Under the pieces are notes generated by a model. The model was not told the DNA's origin and ran no database searches. It saw only the letters and a list, made by a program, of their open reading frames with translations. The position numbers and the translations under genes are program-made. This document shows positions 45,605-55,375 of a stretch of DNA of 64,000 nt, piece after piece (position 1 is the stretch's first letter; every line of letters starts with the position of its first letter). The stretch is from Faecalibacterium sp. (GTDB taxonomy: Bacteria > Bacillota > Clostridia > Oscillospirales > Ruminococcaceae): NCBI GenBank assembly GCA_029264955.1, contig JARHYC010000026.1:19851-83850 (forward strand), in the 5' to 3' direction.

Positions 45605-45748
45605 TATGGTACACCAAAAAACGTCGAAAGACACTGTTTTATAGCACTTTTAGGTGAAGTGCAACAAAAGCAATTTCACCGCAAAACGATTTGGCACTTG
45701 CAACGAATCTTTGCTTTCTAACAAACGAAATAAAGGAGGCCGCATTAT

Positions 45749-48364
45749 ATGAACGCAAATCGTTACACCCGCAAAACTCTGGAAGCTCTGCAGGCCGCCC
45801 AAAAACTGGCCGTAACCTATCAGCATCAAGTGTTGGAACAAACGCATATTCTTTCCGCCCTGGTGTCGCAGGATGATGGCTTGATTCCGCAGCTGTTGCA
45901 GCACTTGGGTACTGACCCTTCCGCTTTCGTCAGTGCCTGCAATGAAAAACTGAGTGCACTGCCCCAGGTATCCGGTTCCGGCCGCGACCCTGACAAAATT
46001 TACATTTCCCCAGCCGCCGACAAAGCCATGCTGGCTGCTGAATCTGCTGCACAAAATATGCAGGATGAGTATGTCAGCGTTGAGCATGTGATGCTGGGTC
46101 TATTGCAGGAGGCCGACGACACGGTAAAACAGTTGTTCAAAACCTTCGGCATTACTAAGGATGCCTTCCTCAGCCAGCTGACCAACGTGCGTGGCAATCA
46201 GCGCGTCACCAGTGACGACCCGGAAAGCACCTACGACGCGCTGAAAAAATACGGTCAGGATTTGACCGATCTGGCACGCAAACAAAAGCTGGACCCTGTA
46301 ATCGGTCGTGATCAGGAAATCCGCAATGTCATTCGTATCCTGAGCCGTAAGACCAAAAACAACCCTTGCCTGATTGGTGAGCCGGGTGTTGGCAAAACCG
46401 CAATTGCGGAAGGTCTGGCACAGCGTATTGTACGCGGCGACGTACCCGAAAACCTGAAAGACCGCACCGTGTTTAGCCTGGATATGGGCGCACTGGTTGC
46501 CGGCGCAAAATACCGCGGCGAATTCGAAGAGCGTCTGAAGAGTGTTCTGACCGAAGTGAAAAAGAGCGAGGGCCGCACCTTGCTGTTTATTGATGAGCTG
46601 CATACCATTGTGGGCGCCGGCAAAACCGACGGTGCCATGGATGCCGGCAACATTTTGAAGCCCATGCTGGCCCGTGGTGAGCTGCACTGCATCGGTGCAA
46701 CCACGCTGGACGAATACCGCCAGTATATTGAAAAAGACCCTGCTTTGGAGCGCCGTTTCCAGCCTGTCACCGTAGACGAACCTACGGTAGAAGATACCAT
46801 TTCTATTCTGCGTGGTTTGAAAGAACGCTACGAAGTGTTCCACGGCGTAAAGATTCACGATGCTGCATTGATTGCTGCCGCTACGCTGTCTAACCGCTAT
46901 ATCTCTGACCGTTTCCTACCGGATAAGGCCATCGACCTGGTGGATGAAGCCTGCGCTATGATTAAAACCGAAATGGATTCCATGCCCAGCGAAATGGACG
47001 ATTTGGCGCGGAAGATCACCCAGATGCAAATTGAGCAGGTCAGCCTGAAGAAGGAAACCGACGCTTTGAGTCAGAGCCGTCTGGCTGAGCTGGAGAAAGA
47101 ACTTGCAGAAAATCAGGACAAATTCAAGGCAATGAAGGCCCGCTGGGAAAACGAAAAGCAAAACATCAACAAGGTACAGTCCTTGCGTGAGCAAATCGAG
47201 CAGGTCAATGCTGACATCGAAAAGGCACAGCGTGAATATGATTTGAATAAGGCAGCCGAACTGAAATATGGTCGCCTGCCAGAGCTGCAGCACCAGCTGG
47301 AAACCGAAGAAGCTGCCGCCGCACAGCGCAAGGACAACAACACCCTGCTGCGCGACACCGTAACTGACGAAGAAATCGCTCGTATTGTTGCCCGCTGGAC
47401 CGGAATTCCGGTTGCGAAGCTGGTCGAAGGCGAACGGGAAAAGCTGCTGCATTTGGAAGACGTGCTGCATCAGCGTGTGATTGGTCAGGACGAGGCCGTT
47501 GCTAAGGTCAGCGACGCTATCCTGCGCAGCCGTGCCGGTATCGCAAATCCGAACCGCCCCATCGGCAGTTTCCTGTTCCTGGGCCCCACGGGCGTTGGTA
47601 AGACTGAACTGGCAAAGGCGTTGGCACAAAATCTGTTTGATGACGAACGCAACATGGTGCGTATCGACATGACAGAATATATGGAGAAATTCAGTGTCAG
47701 CCGCCTGATTGGAGCGCCTCCGGGATACGTCGGTTATGAAGAAGGCGGTCAACTGACCGAGGCGGTACGCCGCAAGCCTTACAGCGTCGTATTGTTCGAC
47801 GAAGTGGAGAAAGCACACCCGGATGTGTTCAATATTCTGTTGCAGGTATTGGACGATGGTCGTATCACCGACAGTCAGGGCCGCACAGTAGATTTTAAGA
47901 ACACTGTCATTATCCTGACTTCTAATCTGGGCAGTGACATCATTCTGAACGATCTGGAAAACCGCCGTGCTTCTGGCTCCAATGATTTGAGCAAGAGCGC
48001 CACGGATGCCATCGATCAGCTGCTGAAGTCCAAGTTCCGCCCGGAATTTTTGAACCGATTGGATGAGATCGTCTACTACAAGAGCCTGACCAAGGAAGAA
48101 GTCCGCAAAATTGTAGACTTGCAGCTGGATGACCTACGCAAGCGTATGTCGGAGAACAAACATCTGAGCCTAAACGTAACCCCCGCCGCCGGCGACTTTA
48201 TCATCGACAGTGCTTACGACAGCGTTTACGGTGCACGCCCCATCAAGCGTTTCATCCAAAGCCATGTGGAAACCATGGCCGCAAAAGCGATTCTGTCTGG
48301 TCAATATGTGGAGGGTGATACCCTGACATTGGATGTACAAGACGGCTCCTTGATTCTGCGATGA
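45749..48364 (+). CDS. clpB: ATP-dependent disaggregase ClpB
   Basis: 871 residues. N-domain to about 145; first AAA module with Walker [10 protein letters not shown] (about 210-218) and [12 protein letters not shown]; the long coiled-coil middle domain around 410-530 ([20 protein letters not shown]) that distinguishes ClpB from ClpC and ClpA; second AAA module with [16 protein letters not shown] and [14 protein letters not shown]. No ClpP-binding loop is seen. It dissolves protein aggregates with DnaK. RBS: AAAGGAGG. Regulated by the CIRCE site upstream. Confidence 0.97.
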   Translation: MNANRYTRKTLEALQAAQKLAVTYQHQVLEQTHILSALVSQDDGLIPQLLQHLGTDPSAFVSACNEKLSALPQVSGSGRDPDKIYISPAADKAMLAAESAAQNMQDEYVSVEHVMLGLLQEADDTVKQLFKTFGITKDAFLSQLTNVRGNQRVTSDDPESTYDALKKYGQDLTDLARKQKLDPVIGRDQEIRNVIRILSRKTKNNPCLIGEPGVGKTAIAEGLAQRIVRGDVPENLKDRTVFSLDMGALVAGAKYRGEFEERLKSVLTEVKKSEGRTLLFIDELHTIVGAGKTDGAMDAGNILKPMLARGELHCIGATTLDEYRQYIEKDPALERRFQPVTVDEPTVEDTISILRGLKERYEVFHGVKIHDAALIAAATLSNRYISDRFLPDKAIDLVDEACAMIKTEMDSMPSEMDDLARKITQMQIEQVSLKKETDALSQSRLAELEKELAENQDKFKAMKARWENEKQNINKVQSLREQIEQVNADIEKAQREYDLNKAAELKYGRLPELQHQLETEEAAAAQRKDNNTLLRDTVTDEEIARIVARWTGIPVAKLVEGEREKLLHLEDVLHQRVIGQDEAVAKVSDAILRSRAGIANPNRPIGSFLFLGPTGVGKTELAKALAQNLFDDERNMVRIDMTEYMEKFSVSRLIGAPPGYVGYEEGGQLTEAVRRKPYSVVLFDEVEKAHPDVFNILLQVLDDGRITDSQGRTVDFKNTVIILTSNLGSDIILNDLENRRASGSNDLSKSATDAIDQLLKSKFRPEFLNRLDEIVYYKSLTKEEVRKIVDLQLDDLRKRMSENKHLSLNVTPAAGDFIIDSAYDSVYGARPIKRFIQSHVETMAAKAILSGQYVEGDTLTLDVQDGSLILR

Positions 48365-48409
48365 TCCCTCTGTAAATTTTGCGTGTTCACATTTATTTAA
48401 TGTTCTGTG

Positions 48410-48441
48410 TGCCCCATTTCACTTGCGAAGTGGGGCACATT
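48410..48441 (+). terminator. Hairpin after clpB
   Basis: GTGCCCCA and TGGGGCAC form the stem, extended by CTT/AAG around GCG. The T-run is poor (ATTATGAT). The rest of 48365-48544 shows nothing that I can name. Confidence 0.6.
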
Positions 48442-48544
48442 ATGATATGATGGGTTCTATTATCGGGGTGCTGATTCCTTTTTAGGTACACGGCACCGTA
48501 TTATTCTATTTATATGAAATGAAAGTTGAGGTTGATTTTTCCCC

Positions 48545-49813
48545 ATGGGAGATGGCAGTATTACGATACTTATCCCGCTTGTGATCCTGGTGATCTTATC
48601 CGCATTCTTTTCCGCATCTGAAACCGCATTCTCATCGATAAATCCGATTCGATTGAAAAGCCGCGCCGATGCCGGTGATGCCCGCGCGGCGCGAGTGCTG
48701 CGAATTGCCGAGCAATACGACAGTCTGCTAAGTACGATTCTGATTGGCAACAACATTGTTAACATCGGTGCATCCTCGTTAGCAACGGTATTTTTTGCCG
48801 GGTGGCTGGGCAACACCTATGGTCCCACGGTATCTACAGTTGTTTTGACCATTGTCATCTTGATTTTTGGTGAAATCAGCCCCAAGAGCTTGGCCAAAGA
48901 AATGCCAGAAACCTTTGCCTTTGCCTTTGCACCGATTTTGCAGATTCTGATTTTCCTGTTCCGCCCGCTGAATGCGGCGTTCGGCGCTTGGAAAAAGTTG
49001 CTGCGCAAATTCTTCCACAGTGAAGAAAATGACGCCATTACGGAAGGCGAACTGGTTACGATGGTCAGCGAAGCAGAAAAGGATGGTGCCCTGACAGATC
49101 AGGAGAGCGAGTTGATTCGCAGTGCTATCGAATTTGATGATGTAGAAGTGCAGGATGTGCTGACCCCCCGTGTGGATGTGGTTGCCGTTCCGGACGACAT
49201 CAGTGTCATTGAACTGGGCGAAATTTTTGCTGAGAACGGATATTCCCGCTTGCCTGTTTATCACGACACCATCGACAATGTGATTGGTGTGCTGCACGAG
49301 AAAGATTACTTTACTGCGCTGCGTTCCGGTGTGATTGAAATGGACAAGTTGGTATCTCCTGTAACTTACACGACTAAATCTACTCAAATTTCTCATTTGC
49401 TCCGCACCCTGCGCGAAAACAAGCAGCATCTGGCAATCGTTGTGGACGAATATGGTGGAACTTCCGGTATTATCACGCTGGAGGACATTCTGGAAGAGTT
49501 AGTTGGTGAAATCTGGGATGAACACGACGATGCTGTCGTGCAGGTTCGTTCTCAGTCCGACGGAACTTATCTGATTTCTGGTGATGCCAGCATTGAAGAT
49601 GTAGAAGAAGACCTTTCCATTGGAGAGCCTGACGAAAACGACTCTGTCACTGTCAGCGGTTTGGTTCAGGAAAAGCTGGGTCGACTGCCTAAGGTTGGCG
49701 ACACTTTCCATTGGGGCAATTATGACGGCATTGTAACAAGAGCTGCACAGCGCCGTGTTTTGGAAGTTCGGCTTTCTCTGCGTACAGAAACCGCAGAGGA
49801 TAAAGAAGCCTGA
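48545..49813 (+). CDS. CNNM/CorC-type transporter-associated protein
   Basis: 422 residues. A CNNM membrane domain (residues 1-130, three to four helices, with [17 protein letters not shown] and [12 protein letters not shown]) is followed by a CBS pair (about 200-320; [46 protein letters not shown]) and the C-terminal CorC/HlyC domain (about 340-415). Family members move or sense Mg2+ or Co2+, although many are annotated as hemolysins. The first ATG is used; the Shine-Dalgarno is weak and rather far away. It is followed by a bidirectional terminator shared with ptsI. Confidence 0.9.
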   Translation: MGDGSITILIPLVILVILSAFFSASETAFSSINPIRLKSRADAGDARAARVLRIAEQYDSLLSTILIGNNIVNIGASSLATVFFAGWLGNTYGPTVSTVVLTIVILIFGEISPKSLAKEMPETFAFAFAPILQILIFLFRPLNAAFGAWKKLLRKFFHSEENDAITEGELVTMVSEAEKDGALTDQESELIRSAIEFDDVEVQDVLTPRVDVVAVPDDISVIELGEIFAENGYSRLPVYHDTIDNVIGVLHEKDYFTALRSGVIEMDKLVSPVTYTTKSTQISHLLRTLRENKQHLAIVVDEYGGTSGIITLEDILEELVGEIWDEHDDAVVQVRSQSDGTYLISGDASIEDVEEDLSIGEPDENDSVTVSGLVQEKLGRLPKVGDTFHWGNYDGIVTRAAQRRVLEVRLSLRTETAEDKEA

Positions 49814-49840
49814 TTGAAACATTTCGATGAAATAAAATTC

Positions 49841-49875
49841 AAAGGGCACGATACAAATGTATCGTGCCCTTTTTG
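49841..49875. terminator. Bidirectional terminator between the CorC-type gene and ptsI
   Basis: AAAGGGCACGATACA pairs with TGTATCGTGCCCTTTTT. It serves both convergent genes. Confidence 0.85.
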
Positions 49876-49908
49876 TAATGTTTTTCTGTCAAATCCGATT
49901 TTCCGGCA

Positions 49909-51561
49909 TTAAAGATTCCCGCTCGGCATTTCGCTTGCAGGTTCCCGCAAATCCAAATGGCAAATGCAGTTTCGGAGCGGCAAAACTACCGCAGGCGGTA
50001 CCGTAAAGCTGTCAACACCCATACGCAGAAATTTCTCCGCCATCGCAGGATCTTCGCATAATGCGCCAGCAATACCAACCGGAATTCCATGACGATGGCC
50101 CGCTTTAATAGTTTGATCAATCGCACGCATGACCGCTGGGTGATATAAATCCGCATACGGAATATCTTCCATATTCCTTCGGTCCAGAATACAAATGTAC
50201 TGTGTCAAATCGTTGGTTCCAATCAGGAAGAAATCCACCTCTTCCGCCAGCTCATCTGCAATCCAGACAGCTGCTGGCGTTTCGATCAGGATACCAATCT
50301 GTAACGTACCAACCGCGACCCCCTTCTGTATCATTTCCTCTCGGCATCTTTCTATCAGCTCTTTGGCACGCTGCACTTCCTGCACATTGGTTACAACCGG
50401 CAGAATCAACCGTACATCACCTAGTGCTGCCGCGCGCAGCATGGCACGAACCTGGACGCAAAATTCATCTGCATTGGTCAGCGAACGGCGAATGCCCCGA
50501 TAAAATAGGTTTGTTTCTTTTTGGCAAGGCGTGCTGAAATCCTGCAGCGGATTGGTAGCACCCCAATCTACAGTAGAAATCTGTACCGGGCCATGTGGCA
50601 TAGCCTGCACCAGTTCTTTATAAAACTTGAACTGGCTTTCCTCATCCGGTGTAACCGACTGCCCTACATAGAGATAGTCCGACTGTACCTGACCAATACC
50701 GCCCGCATCATTTTCCTTTGCACTTTCCAAATCTTCCCGTTTGCCAACACTCGCCCAAACTTCCACCCGGTGTCCGTCCAAGGTTTCATTGGGGCGACCT
50801 TTCAAACGCCTCAGTAGTTTCTTGCGATGCGCAATTTCCTGCTGAATCTGGCGATATTTAATTAAGGTATCCACATCCGGATCTACAATCAATTCTCCCT
50901 GTAACCCATCCAGAATGGCCACATGCCCCTCCCACTCGGGGTTAGTATCTTTTGTACCAACCAGCGCGGGTAGATCCATGCTGCGCGCCAAAATCGAGGT
51001 ATGGCTAATCGCACTGCCCAGCCGAGTCACAAACCCGAGAACTTTCTTTTTATCCATACGCACCGTTTCCGATGGCGAAAGTTCATCTGCTACAACGATA
51101 GCAGGTTCCTCCCATGCGGTTTCTTCTACGCCGCCCTGCAAGAGGTAAATCACACCGCGCGCCATATCCATAATATCATCCACGCGGGCACGGATATATT
51201 CATCCTCCACATCCGCAAACCGGTCTACCATTGCATGGGCTGCACACCGCACCGCATACTCTGCATGCATATGGTTCGCGAGAATATTTTCCCGGATTGC
51301 TTCCACAAATTCCCGGTCGTCCAGCATTAGTGCATGTACTTCAAATACTGCTGCGATTTCTGCACCGGCTTCTTCCAGTGCCTTTTCATATAAAACGCTC
51401 TGCTGCGCAATCGCCTGTTTGCGTGCGGCTTCCATGCGCTCCAGCTCCGCTTCGGGATCGGTACAAGGCGGCATCACATAACGGCGCGCCGGACGTTGAT
51501 AAAAGTGAAGCGGACCGATTGCTACGCCCGCCATCACACTGATTCCTTGGCATTTACACAT
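49909..51561 (-). CDS. ptsI: Enzyme I-like PEP-utilising protein, apparently degenerate
   Basis: 550 residues from the ATG at 51561 (AAAGGA upstream). The EI fold is complete: HPr-binding helices (1-145), phosphohistidine domain with SAISHTSILARSMDLPALVG (His187), linker LDGHRVEV, and PEP-binding barrel with LIGTNDLTQY and LDRRN. Several residues that bind PEP in known EI are replaced. The LYRTEF arginine (E. coli Arg296) is Gln293 in GQVQSDYL, the VRTMDIGGDK arginine (Arg332) is Ser329 in ISTVDWGATN, and GMCGE with Cys502 reads GIAGAL. PEP autophosphorylation may be lost or altered. A neighbouring HPr gene lies upstream beyond a hairpin. Confidence 0.85.
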   Translation of the reverse strand: MCKCQGISVMAGVAIGPLHFYQRPARRYVMPPCTDPEAELERMEAARKQAIAQQSVLYEKALEEAGAEIAAVFEVHALMLDDREFVEAIRENILANHMHAEYAVRCAAHAMVDRFADVEDEYIRARVDDIMDMARGVIYLLQGGVEETAWEEPAIVVADELSPSETVRMDKKKVLGFVTRLGSAISHTSILARSMDLPALVGTKDTNPEWEGHVAILDGLQGELIVDPDVDTLIKYRQIQQEIAHRKKLLRRLKGRPNETLDGHRVEVWASVGKREDLESAKENDAGGIGQVQSDYLYVGQSVTPDEESQFKFYKELVQAMPHGPVQISTVDWGATNPLQDFSTPCQKETNLFYRGIRRSLTNADEFCVQVRAMLRAAALGDVRLILPVVTNVQEVQRAKELIERCREEMIQKGVAVGTLQIGILIETPAAVWIADELAEEVDFFLIGTNDLTQYICILDRRNMEDIPYADLYHPAVMRAIDQTIKAGHRHGIPVGIAGALCEDPAMAEKFLRMGVDSFTVPPAVVLPLRNCICHLDLREPASEMPSGNL

Positions 51562-51587
51562 AGTCGTTCCTTTCTCTTTCTTTTTTA

Positions 51588-51628
51588 CAAAAAGCCCCCC
51601 AACAGCCTGACCGGCTGCCGGGGGGCTT
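51588..51628 (-). terminator. Hairpin between ptsH and ptsI
   Basis: AAGCCCCC-(CG)-GCAGCC pairs across GGTCA with GGCTGTTGGGGGGCTT on the minus strand and runs into TTTTTGT. It would cut transcription after ptsH and lower ptsI expression. Confidence 0.7.
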
Positions 51629-51646
51629 GCTGGCATTCAGGATCTG

Positions 51647-51904
51647 TTAAACATTTTCCTCCAGAAACTTTTGCACGGCGGTGATGCATGCGCTTTCATC
51701 GTTACCTTCCGCCTGGATCGTAATGTTATCTCCCTGCATAATGCCCAGTGCCATCAAATGCATCGGCGTTTTTAAGGTACAGCTGCGATCCTCGTGCTGT
51801 ACTGTTACGGTACACTCATAAGCACTTGCAAGCCGCACCAACTGACCAGCGGGGCGGGCGTGCATACCATATTCATCCCGAATGATATAGGAACACTGCT
51901 GCAT
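51647..51904 (-). CDS. ptsH: HPr-like phosphocarrier protein
   Basis: 85 residues, normal HPr length. The active-site motif is DEYGMHARPAG with His15 and Arg17, as in HPr. The helix-2 region that normally reads K-S-I-M, with the regulatory Ser46, reads LKTPMHLMALG, so position 46 is Thr. The C-terminus EGNDESACITAVQKFLEENV is typical. It could still accept phosphate on His15. RBS: AAAGGATG. It precedes the Enzyme I-like gene. Confidence 0.93.
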   Translation of the reverse strand: MQQCSYIIRDEYGMHARPAGQLVRLASAYECTVTVQHEDRSCTLKTPMHLMALGIMQGDNITIQAEGNDESACITAVQKFLEENV

Positions 51905-52031
51905 GATTCTAACATCCTTTCACAATACCGGATGACCGGCTTTTCTCTCTGCCCTTATTATAAACATTCCCACTCCAATTTTCCAGCCATATTTTTCTCT
52001 AAAAAAACGGTCATTTTCACAGCAATTCCGC

Positions 52032-52060
52032 AAAAGAGCGATGCTTGCGCATCGCTCTTT
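52032..52060 (-). terminator. Terminator of the DUF4830 gene
   Basis: AAAGAGCGATGC pairs with GCATCGCTCTTT around TTGC. Confidence 0.8.
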
Positions 52061-52074
52061 CAAAATATGTCTCT

Positions 52075-52662
52075 TCAGTCCACTGGGAATCCATCCACCC
52101 CTGCGACAACCTCCGTATCTAGTCCGACTGGAGCTTCATCTTCCGGCTGTGCTGCCGTTTCACTTTCTGTTTTCGCTTCTTCCTCTGCCATGGTCTGCAC
52201 TACATCCGACAAGCCGCTTACATTGCCGGAGGGTTTTTCCAGCAGATACGCGCCCACTACCTTCTGATTGCGTACCAGTAAAACGCCATATACACTCTGT
52301 CCGCCTGTTCCCAGAGACGGAATTGCTGTCAGCCACTTTTCTACGGTTTTACCTTTGCACTCAGTCAGATCCTGCCCACTCTGGGATACGATTTTATTGA
52401 ACGCCGCAAAGCTGTCATCCCACTTTCGCGGTACTTTGACCTTATCTGCCGTAACATCGGTAGGATCTGTCTCCAGCCCAAACCCAAGAAAATAGGTTTG
52501 GATGTCCTGTGTGGAGGTAATGCTGGCACTGGCTGCCACTGCTTTATGGGTATTTTTGCCCACCAGCTTCCCTGCCGCAGCTGCTGCCACTAATACTACG
52601 CCGCACAGCGCCACCGCCCCCACCTTTTTCAGGCTTGCTTTTTGAATCGTAAGCATGAACAT
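52075..52662 (-). CDS. DUF4830 domain protein, membrane-anchored
   Basis: 195 residues. A hydrophobic helix at about 12-31 (a signal anchor) is followed by an extracytoplasmic DUF4830-like domain at about 50-150 with IQTYFLGFGLETD, KVPRKWDDSFAAFNKI, DLTECKGKTVEKW and VYGVLLVRNQKVVGAYLL. The C-terminus is an acidic Glu/Ala tail. Function is unknown. It is transcribed away from the two-component system genes. Confidence 0.7.
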   Translation of the reverse strand: MFMLTIQKASLKKVGAVALCGVVLVAAAAAGKLVGKNTHKAVAASASITSTQDIQTYFLGFGLETDPTDVTADKVKVPRKWDDSFAAFNKIVSQSGQDLTECKGKTVEKWLTAIPSLGTGGQSVYGVLLVRNQKVVGAYLLEKPSGNVSGLSDVVQTMAEEEAKTESETAAQPEDEAPVGLDTEVVAGVDGFPVD

Positions 52663-52813
52663 AGTCTATAGCCCCCTATTTTGCTGCCAGGCAGCGGGCA
52701 ATACCCACGCCGCCGCATTTTGATACAGCGTATGCGCATCACTCCGGCTTTAGCACTTTTCTTTTGCACCGAATGAAAAATCATGGTAGAATCCATTGTA
52801 TAATTCCCGACTT

Positions 52814-52850
52814 TTCATCAAATCTTCATTAAAAGATGTTATGCTAAAAT
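52814..52850 (+). promoter_or_regulatory. TTCAT direct repeats and -10 before the response regulator gene
   Basis: TTCAT at 52814-52818 and at 52825-52829 repeat with an 11-base period inside the imperfect palindrome CTTTT...AAAAG, followed by TAAAAT (52845-52850). PhoP-like OmpR regulators bind direct repeats of this spacing, so autoregulation is possible. Confidence 0.35.
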
Positions 52851-52884
52851 AAGAGTATACTATTCCAAATGGAGGAATTTCCTT

Positions 52885-53571
52885 ATGGCTAAAATTTTGA
52901 TCGTCGACGACGAACCGTTGATTCGCGAATTGATTCGAGAGCACGTTCAGTTTGCCGGTTTCTCCTGTGAAGAAGCCACGGACGGCAGCGCTGCGCTGGC
53001 TATGTTATCCACTGGCAGCTTTGACCTGGTATTGCTGGATGTTATGATGCCTTTTATGGACGGTCTGACCTGTTTGCGGGAAATGCGCAACCGCAAAATC
53101 ACGACTCCGGTCATTATTTTGACTGCCCGAGGCGAAGAATACGATAAACTAGCCGGTCTGGAAGGCGGCGCTGACGACTACGTGGTCAAGCCTTTCTCCC
53201 CCCGCGAGCTGGTTGCCCGTATCAAAGCCGTATTGAACCGTACGATGCCCCGCCCCGAGCAGGATGCGGAACGTATGAGCTTTGGTGATTTGATGATTGA
53301 TACCGCCAGCCACACCGTTCTGGTAGAAGGCAACGAAGTCAGCCTGACCCCGAAAGAATTTGACTTGTTGGTATTTTTGGCAACCAATAAAGGCATTGCC
53401 CTCAGCCGCGAAAAAATTCTGCAAAAAGTATGGAATTACGATTACTTCGGCGAGGATCGCACAGTAGATACCCATGTAAAAATGCTGCGCAGCCACCTTG
53501 GCAGCTGCCGTGATTATATTGTCACCGTTTGGGGTGTGGGCTACAAATTCGACCCCGATAAAAGAAAGTGA
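52885..53571 (+). CDS. OmpR/PhoP-family response regulator
   Basis: 228 residues. Receiver domain with the acidic pair VDDE, the phosphorylated Asp52 in LLDVMMP, and KPFSPREL. The C-terminal winged helix has VSLTPKEFDLLVFL, SREKILQKVW and TVDTHVKMLRSHLG, which contacts DNA. The RBS GGAGGA sits nine bases upstream. It is followed by its sensor kinase gene after seven bases. Confidence 0.95.
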   Translation: MAKILIVDDEPLIRELIREHVQFAGFSCEEATDGSAALAMLSTGSFDLVLLDVMMPFMDGLTCLREMRNRKITTPVIILTARGEEYDKLAGLEGGADDYVVKPFSPRELVARIKAVLNRTMPRPEQDAERMSFGDLMIDTASHTVLVEGNEVSLTPKEFDLLVFLATNKGIALSREKILQKVWNYDYFGEDRTVDTHVKMLRSHLGSCRDYIVTVWGVGYKFDPDKRK

Positions 53572-53577
53572 TTGCTA

Positions 53578-55185
53578 ATGAAAGACTTTTCTTCGCGCAC
53601 TTCGATTCAGAAAGGCGCGTCTGATAAACCCCATCGGATACGCATTCGTACCCAGATACTGATACTATTGCTGGGTATGGCTGTTGCGATTCTGTTGCTG
53701 GTGTGGATTCTTTCCGCGAATCTTTTGCAGCCCCGCTACAACCGTTTTATTCGGGATATGCTGGTGCGCCGTCTGGATCAGACGGTTTCTCGCATGGATG
53801 AAGCGTTGGAAAACGGTGTGGAATTATCCCGCCGGGATATTTCCGGCTTGACCGTCAATGCCGAGTTCTGGGCAGAAATGAACAAATCTCTGGCCGATGG
53901 CTCTTTGGTATTGACCAACTGCTGTGTGGATATTTCGGATACAACCCTGCGCAGTGTGATGTACAGTGAAAACCTCTATCCCTGTCTGCTGCATGGTTCC
54001 AGCACCAACGTTTTCGGTCACAACGCTTCCACTACCGACCGCGACAATGCGCTTGTCATGCGGATGCGCAATCTATGTTTTGAGCAGGGTACTTTGTACC
54101 ATATTACTGAAACCACCAGTGGCAGCCGCCAGATGGTTGTGGGGCGCACCACCAAAGACGGGCAATACTGCATTTTAATTTCCACCGGCCTTGCTCAGGT
54201 CAATGAAGCCAGCAAGGTACTGGGGCTTCTTTTGCCCGGTATTGCAATCATGCTGATCCTGCCTGCGCTGGCAATCGCATGGCTGTTCAGCCGCCACGTT
54301 ACCCGCCCGCTGACACAGTTGTCCAACGCCGCCAATCAGATGGCACGCGGTGACTATGCTGTTCGCATCGCTGTGCCCGATGCGCGCCAGGACGAATTTG
54401 GACAGTTGTGCCGCGACTTTAACAACATGGCAGGTCAGGTGCAGCAGAGCGCACAATTACAGCGAGACATCCTTGCAAATGTATCTCATGACCTGCGTAC
54501 CCCACTGACGATTATCAAGGGATATGCGGAAACTGTGCGCGACCTGACCGGTGATGACCGTACCCGCCGAGACGGACAGCTGAACATCATCATTCGGGAA
54601 AGCGACCGCTTGACTGCACTGGTAAACAGTGTCCTGGAGCTGAGCAAGGTTTCTTCCGGCGCTGAAAAATGTGATATGATGCGTTTCAGCCTGTGCCAGC
54701 TGTGCGAGGAGGTTGCTGACCGCTACACGGCTATGTGCCAGCAAAATCAGTGGCAGCTGCTTTTGGAACTGCCCGAAGATGACACGCTGGATGTTATGGC
54801 CGACCCCGCCATGATTGAGCGTGTACTGCACAACCTAATGGGTAACGCTACCCACCACCTAGGCGAAGATGGCATTTTCATTCTGCGCGCCCAGCGGGAA
54901 GATTCCGGCATTCGGGTCGAAATTGAGGACCACGGGCTTGGCATTCCCGCTTCGGAACTGCCATATTTGTTTGACCGATACTACCGCTGCCGCAGCAATG
55001 CAGGCCGTCAGGGTACTGGGTTGGGGCTTTCTATTACTAAGGCAATTTTACAACAACACAAGGCCCGCTTCGGCGTAGAGTCCACAGTTGGCAAGGGAAG
55101 TACTTTCTGGTTTGAATTGAAAGCTGCTCCTGCTATCCCTGTAAAGCAACTGGGAAAGGTAAAAAATAACACAAAGCAAAACTGA
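53578..55185 (+). CDS. Sensor histidine kinase
   Basis: 535 residues from the ATG at 53578 (a TTG at 53572 is an alternative). TM helices at about 23-45 and 215-240 enclose a sensor domain of about 165 residues. HAMP at about 240-290, then the H box NVSHDLRTPLTII with His304, N box RVLHNLMGNATHHL, and G boxes ending GTGLGLSITKAIL. Paired with the response regulator directly upstream. The ligand of the outer domain is unknown. Confidence 0.94.
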   Translation: MKDFSSRTSIQKGASDKPHRIRIRTQILILLLGMAVAILLLVWILSANLLQPRYNRFIRDMLVRRLDQTVSRMDEALENGVELSRRDISGLTVNAEFWAEMNKSLADGSLVLTNCCVDISDTTLRSVMYSENLYPCLLHGSSTNVFGHNASTTDRDNALVMRMRNLCFEQGTLYHITETTSGSRQMVVGRTTKDGQYCILISTGLAQVNEASKVLGLLLPGIAIMLILPALAIAWLFSRHVTRPLTQLSNAANQMARGDYAVRIAVPDARQDEFGQLCRDFNNMAGQVQQSAQLQRDILANVSHDLRTPLTIIKGYAETVRDLTGDDRTRRDGQLNIIIRESDRLTALVNSVLELSKVSSGAEKCDMMRFSLCQLCEEVADRYTAMCQQNQWQLLLELPEDDTLDVMADPAMIERVLHNLMGNATHHLGEDGIFILRAQREDSGIRVEIEDHGLGIPASELPYLFDRYYRCRSNAGRQGTGLGLSITKAILQQHKARFGVESTVGKGSTFWFELKAAPAIPVKQLGKVKNNTKQN

Positions 55186-55244
55186 TTTTTCCTACTATCA
55201 AGCCAAAATCACCGTCATTCTTAGGCGTAGATCGTAAAACCGCG

Positions 55245-55276
55245 TTGGCAGCATTCGCATTTCCGAGTGCTGCCAA
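55245..55276 (+). terminator. Terminator-like hairpin after the histidine kinase gene
   Basis: TTGGCAGCATTCG pairs with CGAGTGCTGCCAA around CATTTC, followed by TTTCTTATATTTTG. Confidence 0.65.
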
Positions 55277-55375
55277 TTTCTTATATTTTGAAGGCATAAC
55301 AACACCCTGTTAAACAACTGTATTTTGTTTCTGTCTGCAATATCCTTAATTCAACTGCGCAAAGGAGAAAATTTC

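Noticed and set aside
48365..48544. Possible Mg2+ or Mn2+ riboswitch before the CorC-type gene
   Set aside because: The region is short and I see no conserved core of the M-box or yybP-ykoY class.
52750..52944. Minus-strand 64-residue frame over the response regulator promoter
   Set aside because: Overlaps the promoter, the Shine-Dalgarno and the start of a well-supported gene; no motif.
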